From assembly GCF_025905425.1 (NCBI RefSeq), contig NZ_CP109603.1:2020001-2084000 (forward strand): a stretch of 64,000 bases of DNA, written 5' to 3'. The notes under the pieces were generated by a model. That model searched no databases. It was not told where the DNA came from and saw only the letters and a program-made list of their open reading frames with translations. Below are positions 16,242 through 23,797 of this stretch, piece after piece. Position numbers and translations under genes: made by a program. Position 1 is the stretch's first letter. The number at the start of each line of letters is the position of its first letter. This DNA is from Pseudomonas putida. GTDB lineage: Bacteria > Pseudomonadota > Gammaproteobacteria > Pseudomonadales > Pseudomonadaceae.

Positions 16242-17447
16242 TCAGGCGCGTGGCTCGCGTGGCATCGGCCATAGCCCTACCAGCAGTAACAGCGCCGCCA
16301 CTGCCAGGAACGGCAAGCGCGGATCAAGGGCATACACCAGGGTGCCGGCCAGTGGCCCGATCACCGCGCCCATGCCCTGAGCGGCGCCGATCGAGCCGGC
16401 TGTGGCGCCTTGTTCCGAGGCGTGCATGGCATTGGCCGCCAGCGCCGAAAAGGCCGGGAAGACAAAGCCCATGCCGGCGGCGGCGACGAAGAAACAGCCC
16501 CACAGCCAGGGCGCCGTGGTCGCCAGCGCGCCGCAGGCAAAGCCCACTGCCGAAACACTGGCGCCTACCCGGATCATCTTCAACGGCGGCCACTCCAGTT
16601 GGCGCAGCAGGACCTGCGCCAGCATCAGTGCCACACCCACCGTGGTCAGGGCGATACCGGCGGCCTGGGCGGCTTCGGTCGGGCCCAGATGCAGGCGGTC
16701 AAGGGCGAAGAAGCCGACGATAATCTGTGACACCGTCACACTGAGCATGGCACTGAAGGCCACCAGTAAAGGCCGGCGCAGCCGTGGGTCGTTCAGTCGC
16801 ACCGGGCTGGGCGCATGGCTGCGGGCCAGTGCCTGCGGCTTGAGTGTGAACAGCAGCACGAAGAACGCGCACACCGGCAGCAGCGACATGATGTGGAACG
16901 GCAGGCTCAGGCTATGCCGTGCCAGCAGTGCAGCCAGTGCCGGCCCAAGCACCAGGCCGACCGCATTCGCCGCCCCCAGCGAGGCCATGGCCCGCGCCCG
17001 GCGCTGTGGTTCGACATGGTCGGCGATCAGTGCGTTGCAGGCCACCGGGATAGCGGCGTAGAAGGCCCCGATGCAACCGCGCGCGAGCATCAGGCCGATG
17101 AAGGCCAGGGTTGCGCCTGGCAGCCAGCGCAGCGCGCCTTCGACGAACAGGCACAACAGCCAGTAGGCGAGGGTGAAACCTGCGCTGCCGAGCAGCAGCA
17201 CGCGCCGGCGTCCCAGCCGGTCGGCCGCGCGGCCCCACGGGCGAGCCAGCAGCACCCAGACCACGCCCGCCACGGTCACGGCGGCGCCGGCCTGCCAGGT
17301 GGCCATGCCGAGTTGGCGGGCGATCGGGCCGATCAGCGCGACGAAGGCCATCATCGACATGGTGCAGGCCATGTTGGCCAGCAGCAGTGGGCGTAAGTCC
17401 AGGGTGCTTGCAGGAACGAGAGTGGCAGAATCCTTTGCGACGTTCAT
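16242..17447 (-). CDS. MFS transporter
   Basis: 401 aa with twelve hydrophobic segments. The loop 2-3 signature of the major facilitator family appears as RPWGRAADRLGRRRVLLLGS near residue 70. The second half carries a proline/glycine-rich segment (GAAQGMGAVIGPLAG) near residue 360, resembling antiporter motif C and pointing to an exporter. A Fur-box-like site lies 42-60 bp upstream of the start, so siderophore or iron-related export is a reasonable but unproven role. It may share transcription with the leftward XRE-cupin gene. Confidence 0.85.
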   Translation of the reverse strand: MNVAKDSATLVPASTLDLRPLLLANMACTMSMMAFVALIGPIARQLGMATWQAGAAVTVAGVVWVLLARPWGRAADRLGRRRVLLLGSAGFTLAYWLLCLFVEGALRWLPGATLAFIGLMLARGCIGAFYAAIPVACNALIADHVEPQRRARAMASLGAANAVGLVLGPALAALLARHSLSLPFHIMSLLPVCAFFVLLFTLKPQALARSHAPSPVRLNDPRLRRPLLVAFSAMLSVTVSQIIVGFFALDRLHLGPTEAAQAAGIALTTVGVALMLAQVLLRQLEWPPLKMIRVGASVSAVGFACGALATTAPWLWGCFFVAAAGMGFVFPAFSALAANAMHASEQGATAGSIGAAQGMGAVIGPLAGTLVYALDPRLPFLAVAALLLLVGLWPMPREPRA

Positions 17448-17488
17448 AGGGCAGTCCAGAGAGGTTCAGCGATAAGTACGCTGATCTT

Positions 17489-17507
17489 AATAAGAATAAT
17501 TATTGAA
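17489..17507 (-). promoter_or_regulatory. Fur-box-like site upstream of the MFS gene
   Basis: AATAAGAATAATTATTGAA matches 12 of 19 positions of the consensus GATAATGATAATCATTATC and is AT-rich within a GC-rich setting, 42 bp upstream of the MFS start. Confidence 0.5.
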
Positions 17508-17533
17508 TGTCGAACTCCCTGGGCTGCCATGAC

Positions 17534-18067
17534 TCAGTTGCTGCGACGCAGGGGGCCAGGCCACATGCTACGCAAGACGCCGTCGCGGCGCACCAGGGCA
17601 TGCATCAGCGCCGCGCCCAGGTGCAGCACAATCGTCGCGAAAAGCAGGTAGCCTGCCCAGCCGTGGGCTTGGCGTAGCACGGCATACAGCTGCAGGTCAT
17701 GCGGGGTGATGGCAGGTAGCTGCAGGGGCCGTGGATAGCCGCCAGCCGACAGCATGGCCCAGCCCAGCAGTGGCATGGCCAGCATCAGACCATAGAGCAG
17801 CGCATGCGAGGCCCCGGCGGCGAACCGTTGCAGCGGTGGCAGGTCGCGTGGCAAGGGTGGGTGGGGCAGGGCCAGGCGCAGGCCGATACGCACAACCACC
17901 AGCACCAGCAAAGCCAGGCCCGTTGCCTTGTGCAGGCTGATCAGCACGGGGTGGCGTAGTGATAAGTCACTGACCATGCTCACACCGATGAACAGCATGG
18001 CAAGGATCAACACGGCCATCAGCCAGTGCAATAAGCGGGCGAGGGGGTGGAAGGCTTCGGGTTTCAT
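17534..18067 (-). CDS. Cytochrome b561-family membrane protein
   Basis: 177 aa with four membrane segments and conserved histidines for two b-type hemes: FHPLARLLHWLMAVLI (helix 1), SLHKATGLALLVLVV (helix 2), RQAHGWAGYLL and ATIVLHLGAALMHAL (helices 3-4). This is the CybB-type inner-membrane cytochrome that transfers quinol electrons. Its start overlaps the catalase stop (shared ATGA, 18064-18067), indicating translational coupling: it likely supplies electrons to the exported catalase-like peroxidase. Catalase and cytochrome are divergent from the ECF sigma/anti-sigma genes. Confidence 0.92.
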   Translation of the reverse strand: MKPEAFHPLARLLHWLMAVLILAMLFIGVSMVSDLSLRHPVLISLHKATGLALLVLVVVRIGLRLALPHPPLPRDLPPLQRFAAGASHALLYGLMLAMPLLGWAMLSAGGYPRPLQLPAITPHDLQLYAVLRQAHGWAGYLLFATIVLHLGAALMHALVRRDGVLRSMWPGPLRRSN

Positions 18068-19110
18068 GGGCGGGCTCCAGTGCCGAGCGATTCACGGCTG
18101 CGACGGTTGAACGATTCCGAATACGCGGCCGACCGTGCGGCAAGAATCGGGTCGGCGGACGCTTCGATGCCGTGGGGCAGGATCAGCGGGTCGAAGTTAA
18201 GGTCGCGGCAAGCGCCTTGCTCAGGCGCGTCGACCTGTTCGAGCACGAGGGTGCCGGCATCCACGCTGGGCCGTTGCGCAGGCCAGGGGCTGGCAGGGTT
18301 GTCCACGGCATCGCCAGGCTCGGCCAGGACCAGGCGCAGGGTCCAGCGCAGCGGCCCTTGGGCAAGGCGCTGTTGCAGGTCATGCTGCAAGAACTGTTTG
18401 TCGTCCACCTGCCCAGGCAGCGCGGTAAAAGGGCTTTGCGGCTCCAGTTGCCAGCGTACCGGCTGGGCCGCCCCGGCGGCGTCGATCAGGCGAAAGGCAT
18501 TGATGCTGTGGTACTGGGTGCTGGCGAAGCTGTTGCTTGGCTTGTAGCTCGCAGCCCACTGGCGGAACGCCGCACTTTCGGGGTGGGCGGCAAAGAAGGC
18601 CTTCTGCCTGGCCGGGTCCGGCTTGCCGGTGGCTGGGTCCGGTGTGCTGGCCAGGACTTGTTCGTAGAACGCTTGGGGGGTACTTACCGCCAGCACCGGC
18701 GGGTTGTTCATGCCGGTACGCCAGACCTGCCCGTCGTCGGTGGTTAGCTGAAGCGCCAGGCTGCGCACCGGGATTGCCGTGTCGGGTGCGAACGGGTTGG
18801 CGCCACCGATGGCGAAACGGCCGATCACGGGCACCCGTGCCTGGCTGAAAACCCGCGCCGTGGACAGGCTGGCGGCCTGCCCGCTGGCCTGGAAGTAGCC
18901 GCTGACGCACAGGCCTTTGGCGTGGTTTTTGCGGTAGCCCGGGTAGTGCCCTGCTTGGGCCTCGAAGGTGTCGATGATGCGCTTTGGCGTCAGGGCAGGT
19001 GCGCCGATCCAGCCTGCGGCATAGGCAAAACCTGCGCCCGCGGCCAGCATGACAGCGCCGATGGCCGCCAGGCGCAGCGCCTTGGCGGGGCCGTGCAAAG
19101 GTGAGTTCAT
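18064..19110 (-). CDS. Small catalase-family heme peroxidase (SrpA-like)
   Basis: 348 aa, much shorter than classical catalases (about 480+), as in the SrpA/catalase-related peroxidase subgroup. An N-terminal hydrophobic segment (residues about 12-32) anchors or exports it. The distal His is in NHAKGLCVSGYF near residue 63, and the proximal heme tyrosine is in AARSAAYSESFNRR near the C-terminus. These enzymes act as organic peroxidases or catalases in the periplasm. The gene leads the catalase-cytochrome b561 operon and is divergent from an ECF sigma factor, with mirror-image promoter motifs between, so it is very probably a target of that sigma factor. Confidence 0.92.
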   Translation of the reverse strand: MNSPLHGPAKALRLAAIGAVMLAAGAGFAYAAGWIGAPALTPKRIIDTFEAQAGHYPGYRKNHAKGLCVSGYFQASGQAASLSTARVFSQARVPVIGRFAIGGANPFAPDTAIPVRSLALQLTTDDGQVWRTGMNNPPVLAVSTPQAFYEQVLASTPDPATGKPDPARQKAFFAAHPESAAFRQWAASYKPSNSFASTQYHSINAFRLIDAAGAAQPVRWQLEPQSPFTALPGQVDDKQFLQHDLQQRLAQGPLRWTLRLVLAEPGDAVDNPASPWPAQRPSVDAGTLVLEQVDAPEQGACRDLNFDPLILPHGIEASADPILAARSAAYSESFNRRSRESLGTGARP

Positions 19111-19141
19111 GGTCAGCGTCCAGTTCTGTGAAGGTGCCGGT

Positions 19142-19202
19142 ACGACGGCGCAGGGGAAAACTTATTCCCTCGGCGGGAATAGATTTTGTTGCCGGGCGTC
19201 TG
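19142..19202. promoter_or_regulatory. Mirror-image divergent ECF promoters
   Basis: Plus strand: GGGAATA (19175-19181), 16 nt, GTC (19198-19200). Minus strand: GGGAATA (19169-19163), 16 nt, GTC (19146-19144). Together the -35 elements form the palindrome TATTCCC-TCGGC-GGGAATA. The spacing is that of ECF promoters, and the predicted transcripts start about 30-40 nt ahead of each gene. The pair would let the ECF factor transcribe its own operon and the catalase operon. Confidence 0.78.
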
Positions 19203-19240
19203 CCTCATACACTGACAACCCCAGAGGCCGGGAAATTGCC

Positions 19241-19762
19241 ATGCACGATCTGGACGAACACCAGTGGCGCGAACTGCTAGCGCGTCTGCGCCGCTTTGCC
19301 TTGTGGTTGACGCGTGAACCGGGCAGCGCCGACGACCTGGTGCAAGCCACTGTCGAGCGGGCTTTGAGCCGTCATGGCCAGCAACGTGAGGCTGAGGCGC
19401 TGCGCGCCTGGTTGTTCACCATCCTTTACCGGTTGTTTCTTGACGGCAAACGCCGTGACCGCCTGCATGCCCGTTGGCTCTCCTGGTTCGGCCGTGCCGA
19501 GGTGGAAAGCGAGCCGGTTGGCGGCAACATCGAGGATATCGTCCTGGCCCAGGCCGACCTGCGTGCCTTCGCCCGGCTGTCGGCGGAGCAGCGTGCCTTG
19601 CTGCTGCTGGTGAGCATCGAAGGTTTGAGCTACAAGGAGGCCGCCCAGGCCTTGGGCATCCCCATTGGTACTGTGATGTCGCGCCTGTCGCGCGCCCGCA
19701 GTGCCTTGCGCGAACTGACCGAGGGCAACCCCCAATCCCCGGCCTTGCGGAGACTGAAATGA
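19241..19762 (+). CDS. prtI: ECF RNA polymerase sigma factor (PrtI-like)
   Basis: 173 aa. Region 2 is visible as REPGSADDLVQATVERAL with the preceding LARLRRFALWLT, and region 4 as LSYKEAAQALGIPIGTVMSR followed by LSRARSALREL. The start at 19241 gives MHDLDEHQWRELLARLRRFA. The stop overlaps the anti-sigma start (ATGA), so the two are coupled. The gene order catalase/cytochrome - sigma - membrane anti-sigma is that I recall as prtI-prtR in Pseudomonas, where it affects temperature-dependent protease production; the name is therefore a homology-based suggestion. It probably autoregulates via the mirror promoter. Confidence 0.85.
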   Translation: MHDLDEHQWRELLARLRRFALWLTREPGSADDLVQATVERALSRHGQQREAEALRAWLFTILYRLFLDGKRRDRLHARWLSWFGRAEVESEPVGGNIEDIVLAQADLRAFARLSAEQRALLLLVSIEGLSYKEAAQALGIPIGTVMSRLSRARSALRELTEGNPQSPALRRLK

Positions 19763-20511
19763 CGCGCCTGATCCCCAGTGAAGACGAGCTGCATGCCTAT
19801 ATCGATGAGCGTCTGGCGCCTGCTCGCCGGGCTGAGGTCAAGGCCTGGCTGGCGGCCAACCCGCAGGAAGCGGCAAGGGTCGAGGGCTGGCGCAGCGATG
19901 CTCGGCGGCTGCGCGCGGCATTGGCCGGCCTGGGTGAGCAGCCGGGCGCCATGCACCTGGATCTGGGCCAATTAAAGCAGCGGCTGCGCCAGCGCCGTCA
20001 ACGGCGCTGGGCGTCGGCGGCGGTTTTAGTGCTGGCACTTGGCGTTGGCGGTGTGGGCGGTTGGCAGGCACGCGAGGCCCTGTTGGCCAGCGTGGACCTG
20101 CCCATGGCCGACGCCGTCCAGGCTCATCGGTTGTTTGCCGGTAGTGAGGCTTTGGACATCCAGGCCAGCGACCCGACCCAATTGCGTGATTGGCTGGGGC
20201 GTCACTTCAACCGGGTGGGACAGTTGCCGGACCTGGCGGGGTATGGCTTCAGGCCGGTGGGCGCGCGGTTGCTCAGCAACGAGCAAGGGCCGGCGGCGCT
20301 CTTGGTGTTTCAGGATGGCAAGGGGGAACGTATCAGCCTGTTTTTGCGCTCGCCCGGTGAGCGTTATGAACGCATGCCGGATGGGCAGCGGGTGGATGGC
20401 CAACTGGAGGCGCGGTACTGGTCGCATGGGGCGTACAACTTTGCGTTGGTCAGTGCGGCGGACGATGCGCGTGGGGCGGGGGTAGGGGAGGCGTTGCGGT
20501 TGGGGTTGTAA
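19759..20511 (+). CDS. prtR: Membrane anti-sigma factor (PrtR-like)
   Basis: 250 aa. A cytoplasmic N-terminal region (SEDELHAYIDERLAPARRAE, then ANPQEAARVEGWRSDARRLR) resembles anti-sigma domains of the ASD type, without a zinc HxxxCxxC motif. A single membrane segment follows at about residues 84-102 (WASAAVLVLALGVGGVGGW). The C-terminal 145 residues would be periplasmic. The start overlaps the sigma stop by ATGA. It should hold the sigma factor at the membrane until an envelope or oxidative signal releases it. Whether it acts as repressor or (as reported for PrtR) an activator is not readable from sequence. Confidence 0.84.
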   Translation: MTRLIPSEDELHAYIDERLAPARRAEVKAWLAANPQEAARVEGWRSDARRLRAALAGLGEQPGAMHLDLGQLKQRLRQRRQRRWASAAVLVLALGVGGVGGWQAREALLASVDLPMADAVQAHRLFAGSEALDIQASDPTQLRDWLGRHFNRVGQLPDLAGYGFRPVGARLLSNEQGPAALLVFQDGKGERISLFLRSPGERYERMPDGQRVDGQLEARYWSHGAYNFALVSAADDARGAGVGEALRLGL

Positions 20512-20555
20512 TGACCCATAACTGTAAGCGTCCGGCGAATTCTAAGGAGGAAGTC

Positions 20556-20903
20556 ATGAAAGCTTTATCAATTGTCCGACCGAATGGTAGTCGGATTGCT
20601 TCAGGTGAGAAAACCCTTGAAGTACGTCGCTGGTATGCAAACCTCGACCCTACGGAAGATCTGCTAATTGTTGAGAACGGGCGGTTCCTGCATGTTGATG
20701 GTGAAGAAGATGCCGATGGCACCGCTGTGGCGATAGTACGTGTCAAAGCTATTCGGCCATTCGTATTCGCGGACATGCAAGCCGCCTGTGCAAGCCGCTT
20801 TGAAGAAGGCTGGTTGGCGTGGGAATTGGACGACGTGCGACCGATCGAAAGCGCTTTACCTACCCGCGCTGCCCGAGGCATTTACGAGGTAGATTTCCCC
20901 TGA
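20556..20903 (+). CDS. ASCH-domain protein
   Basis: 115 aa with a perfect ribosome-binding site (TAAGGAGG, 6-7 nt before the ATG at 20556). MKALSIVRPNGSRIASGEKT, the following EVRRW and DLLIVENGRFL show the small beta-barrel ASCH pattern, thought to bind RNA or modified nucleotides, related to PUA. It is G+C-poor relative to neighbours and sits between the anti-sigma gene and the RHS gene, in an accessory patch. ASCH proteins may act in translation control or base recognition; a role as partner of the neighbouring RHS protein is speculative. Confidence 0.8.
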   Translation: MKALSIVRPNGSRIASGEKTLEVRRWYANLDPTEDLLIVENGRFLHVDGEEDADGTAVAIVRVKAIRPFVFADMQAACASRFEEGWLAWELDDVRPIESALPTRAARGIYEVDFP

Positions 20904-20944
20904 GCGACGGGTGGTGACCATCAACATCGCGCTGGAATGTTCGA

Positions 20945-21967
20945 TCAAACCCTAGACTGTCTCTTGAGTTGATTGATGCGAGCCATATTTATCCGTTCGA
21001 TGGTATGGCTAGGAGAGTTGAGTTCGAGTAGCTCAACACCAGTCGGCATGCCAACGGTGGTGCTTGGGTTGTTGAACCTGAAAAAAATTTCCTTATCGCT
21101 TGGCACGTTGGTATGGCTGGCCATATGGCTTAGTACGTCTCTGCCGATGCGGTCATTGGAATCAAACATAAAGTCGAGCGGAACACCAGCTTCGTTAACA
21201 GTCGTGCCTGAGTCTGTGCTTGAACTTGAGTCGCGACGCGACCATGTCTGTAAAGGGGCTGTGGCGGTTGACGCATTCGATCCTACTGAGGAGCGCCGTT
21301 GCATTGAGGTTTCATGAGGGTTGCGTTCTCTATTAAGAGGCGACCTGGATCTGGAGCGCGAAGATGCATTTGAGTTTAGGCTTTCGCTTGATGAAACTGT
21401 GGAGGACGCAGTCGATCCGCGACGCCGATTAAGAGGTGCGTTACCGATTAATTGAATACCCGCAGGTTGCCGCCCTCGAGCATTGTGGATAATTCCACTT
21501 TGCCACCTGTACATGTGCCCAGAGGGGTCGGTTCTATTTATAGGGTCGCCACCGCAATAGGCATAAGCGTTGCACCCACCATTACCAAATGGGCTCCAGC
21601 TATCAGGTGAACAGAAACGGTTGAGGTGGGGGGAGTAGAGTCTGTAGCCATTACCGAGAATATAATGGCCTGTCACAATGGATCGGCGTTGCCCATTGAA
21701 TCCAAGAAGTTGACGAGCTTCAGGTTCAGGGGAATGTCCATACGGCGTATACGTGACAGCGACAGGCTCCTCCTCGAACGTGCGTAGGATGGAATTATAC
21801 GGGTCGGCAATCAGTGGCATCGCTTGGCTACTTGCCTCATTTTTAAACGCTTGCGCTAAGGGAATGTCTTGGTGCCGTAGGAAGGTGTGAGTGGTAGTGT
21901 CGCTTATCTCAAGAACGAGATAGCCGTTTTGATAAAAAAATAGCCCTAGCGGGTTGTTGGAACTCAT
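20945..21967 (-). CDS. Orphan RHS-core polymorphic toxin candidate
   Basis: 340 aa from the ATG at 21967 (MSSNNPLGLFFYQNGYLVLE); an extension to 22027 is open but less like relatives. Residues about 70-150 hold the RHS repeat-associated core: TPYGHSPEPEARQLLGFNGQ, GHYILGNGYRLYSPHLNRFC and ending INRTDPSGHM. After this conserved border the rest (about 190 aa) is unlike the core: a serine/arginine-rich stretch and a unique C-terminal domain. That core-plus-variable tip is the architecture of RHS/polymorphic toxins, here without the long repeat shell. The toxin tip is not recognisable. No immunity gene follows on the same strand; an ASCH gene converges. The region is visibly A+T-richer than its flanks. 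Confidence 0.78.
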   Translation of the reverse strand: MSSNNPLGLFFYQNGYLVLEISDTTTHTFLRHQDIPLAQAFKNEASSQAMPLIADPYNSILRTFEEEPVAVTYTPYGHSPEPEARQLLGFNGQRRSIVTGHYILGNGYRLYSPHLNRFCSPDSWSPFGNGGCNAYAYCGGDPINRTDPSGHMYRWQSGIIHNARGRQPAGIQLIGNAPLNRRRGSTASSTVSSSESLNSNASSRSRSRSPLNRERNPHETSMQRRSSVGSNASTATAPLQTWSRRDSSSSTDSGTTVNEAGVPLDFMFDSNDRIGRDVLSHMASHTNVPSDKEIFFRFNNPSTTVGMPTGVELLELNSPSHTIERINMARINQLKRQSRV

Positions 21968-22130
21968 GATGAATTCAAGGTTGGCCACTGTTGGGGGCAT
22001 ATTGCTAGGGTGGGCCTGAGGGCGCAACTGGTAATTCTGATAGGTGATCTATTAAGCGTGAAGTGTACAAGCATCAGGGGCTCCAGAGCATCTAAAGCAC
22101 CGACAACGCCAGTGCTCTGGATGCTATAAA

Positions 22131-22943
22131 TCAGCCCAGCTCCAACCAAATCGGCGCATGGTCGGAAGGCTTTTCCATGCCGCGCAATTCATAGTCCACA
22201 CCCGCCGCCTTGATCCGTGGCACCAAGTGCTGCGAAGCCATGATCAGGTCGATGCGCAGGCCGCGCTTGGGCTCATCCTCAAAACCGCGGCTGCGGTAAT
22301 CGAACCAGCTGAAGCGGTCGGCCACTTCCGGGTGCAGGTGGCGGAAGCTGTCGACCAAGCCCCAGCCTTTAAGGCGCTCCAGCCACTCACGCTCTTCGGG
22401 CAGGAAGCTGCATTTACCGGTCTTGAGCCAGCGCTTGGCGTTGTCCGGGCCGATGCCGATGTCGCAGTCCTGGGGCGAGATATTCATGTCGCCCATCACC
22501 AGTACCGGTTGGTCGTTGCGGAACTGGCTTTCGAGCAGGGCCTGCAGGTCGCTGTAGAAGCGCTGCTTGGCTGGGAACTTGGTGGGGTGGTCGCGGCTTT
22601 CACCCTGGGGGAAGTAGCCGTTCATGATGGTGATCGGGTTGCCATTGTCATCGGCGAAGGTACCCCAGATGAAGCGGCGCTGAGCGTCTTCCTCATCGGT
22701 GGCGAAGCCCTTGTGCAGGCTGAGCGGGGGCTGGCGCGACAGCAGTGCGACGCCGTAGTGACCTTTCTGGCCGTGGTAGTGCACGTGATAACCCAGTGCC
22801 TGGACATCGGCCAGTGGGAACTGATCGTCGCTGACCTTGGTTTCCTGCAGGCCGATCACGTCAGGCTGGTGCTTGTCGATCAGTGCCGCCAGCTGATGCG
22901 GGCGGGCCCGCAGGCCGTTGATGTTGAAACAGACGATCTTCAT
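22131..22943 (-). CDS. xthA: Exodeoxyribonuclease III
   Basis: 270 aa, typical for XthA. Motifs of the AP-endonuclease fold are all visible: NINGLRA (residues 8-14), GLQETKV (about 31-37), [15 protein letters not shown] (about 148-162) and [11 protein letters not shown] at the C-terminus. The enzyme removes 3' blocks and cuts at abasic sites in base-excision repair, in the cytoplasm with Mg2+. It is divergent from the acetyltransferase gene. Confidence 0.96.
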   Translation of the reverse strand: MKIVCFNINGLRARPHQLAALIDKHQPDVIGLQETKVSDDQFPLADVQALGYHVHYHGQKGHYGVALLSRQPPLSLHKGFATDEEDAQRRFIWGTFADDNGNPITIMNGYFPQGESRDHPTKFPAKQRFYSDLQALLESQFRNDQPVLVMGDMNISPQDCDIGIGPDNAKRWLKTGKCSFLPEEREWLERLKGWGLVDSFRHLHPEVADRFSWFDYRSRGFEDEPKRGLRIDLIMASQHLVPRIKAAGVDYELRGMEKPSDHAPIWLELG

Positions 22944-23104
22944 GGAAAGACAATCCCGGTAAAAGCCGCGATGCTAGCCGACATCGCGCGTCATCACCAG
23001 CGTGGCGGGTTCGGGGGGCTGCTGCTAACGTGCTGTAGGGGTGAACGATGCCCGGTCGAGCCTATCCAAGGCACTGTAAGCCCATTCCAGGAGGACTGCC
23101 CGCA

Positions 23105-23755
23105 ATGCCCGACACCACTGCCACCCCGGCCCGTATCTGCCAGCTCGACGATGGTTATAGCCGGGAGGCGCGTTCGCTGCTGTACAACGCCTACCGCCAC
23201 GAGCCTACCTTCGCTTACATTTTCGAGGCGCAGCGCCCAGGTTACGAGCGCCGCCTGCGCGTCATGGTGCGTGAATGGGTACGCCAGCATTTCTATTTGC
23301 AACTGCCGGCCATTGGCCTGCTGGTGGATGACCGCCTGATCGCCCTGGCGCTGATCGTACCGCCGCTGCGCAGGCTGGGGGTGGCCGACAGCTGGGCCTG
23401 GCGTTTGCGCATGATGCTGGGTACCGGCCTGCGCTGCACGCGGCGCTACATGGACTATCAGGCGGCATTGGCCAGCTGCCTGCCTACGGACCAGGTGCAC
23501 GTATTGCCGCTGCTGGGCGTGCATCCGCAATTTCAGGGGCGCCATTACGGCGAGCAATTGTTACAAGCTGTACATGACTGGTGCGCCGAAGACCCCAGTA
23601 CCCAGGGCGTGGTACTGGACACCGGCAATGAGCACTACTTGGCGTTCTACCAGCGCCAGGGCTATGAAGAAATTGGCGAGGTCGCTGTAGGGCCAGTCCG
23701 AGAAAGGGTGTTCTTCCATCCCAACCCGGTCTCTTCAAATTCCGCTTTTGCCTGA
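23105..23755 (+). CDS. GNAT-family N-acetyltransferase
   Basis: 216 aa from the ATG at 23105, after AGGAGGA. VHVLPLLGVHPQFQGRHYGE (about residues 136-155) is the acetyl-CoA-binding strand and loop, with Q-x-x-G-x-x-x-G close to the GNAT Q/RxxGxG/A form. VLDTGNEHYLAFYQRQGYEE completes the fold. Substrate unknown. It lies immediately upstream of tamA with 42 bp between, but likely has its own role. The frame is open further upstream (23048), but the SD favours 23105. Confidence 0.85.
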   Translation: MPDTTATPARICQLDDGYSREARSLLYNAYRHEPTFAYIFEAQRPGYERRLRVMVREWVRQHFYLQLPAIGLLVDDRLIALALIVPPLRRLGVADSWAWRLRMMLGTGLRCTRRYMDYQAALASCLPTDQVHVLPLLGVHPQFQGRHYGEQLLQAVHDWCAEDPSTQGVVLDTGNEHYLAFYQRQGYEEIGEVAVGPVRERVFFHPNPVSSNSAFA

Positions 23756-23797
23756 CAGGCCGCCAGACGGCTCCCTTGAGCGCCCGGCTCTGGTAGC

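Noticed and set aside
20904..20944. A same-strand immunity gene for the RHS candidate
   Set aside because: Only 41 bp separate its stop from the convergent ASCH gene, so none fits.
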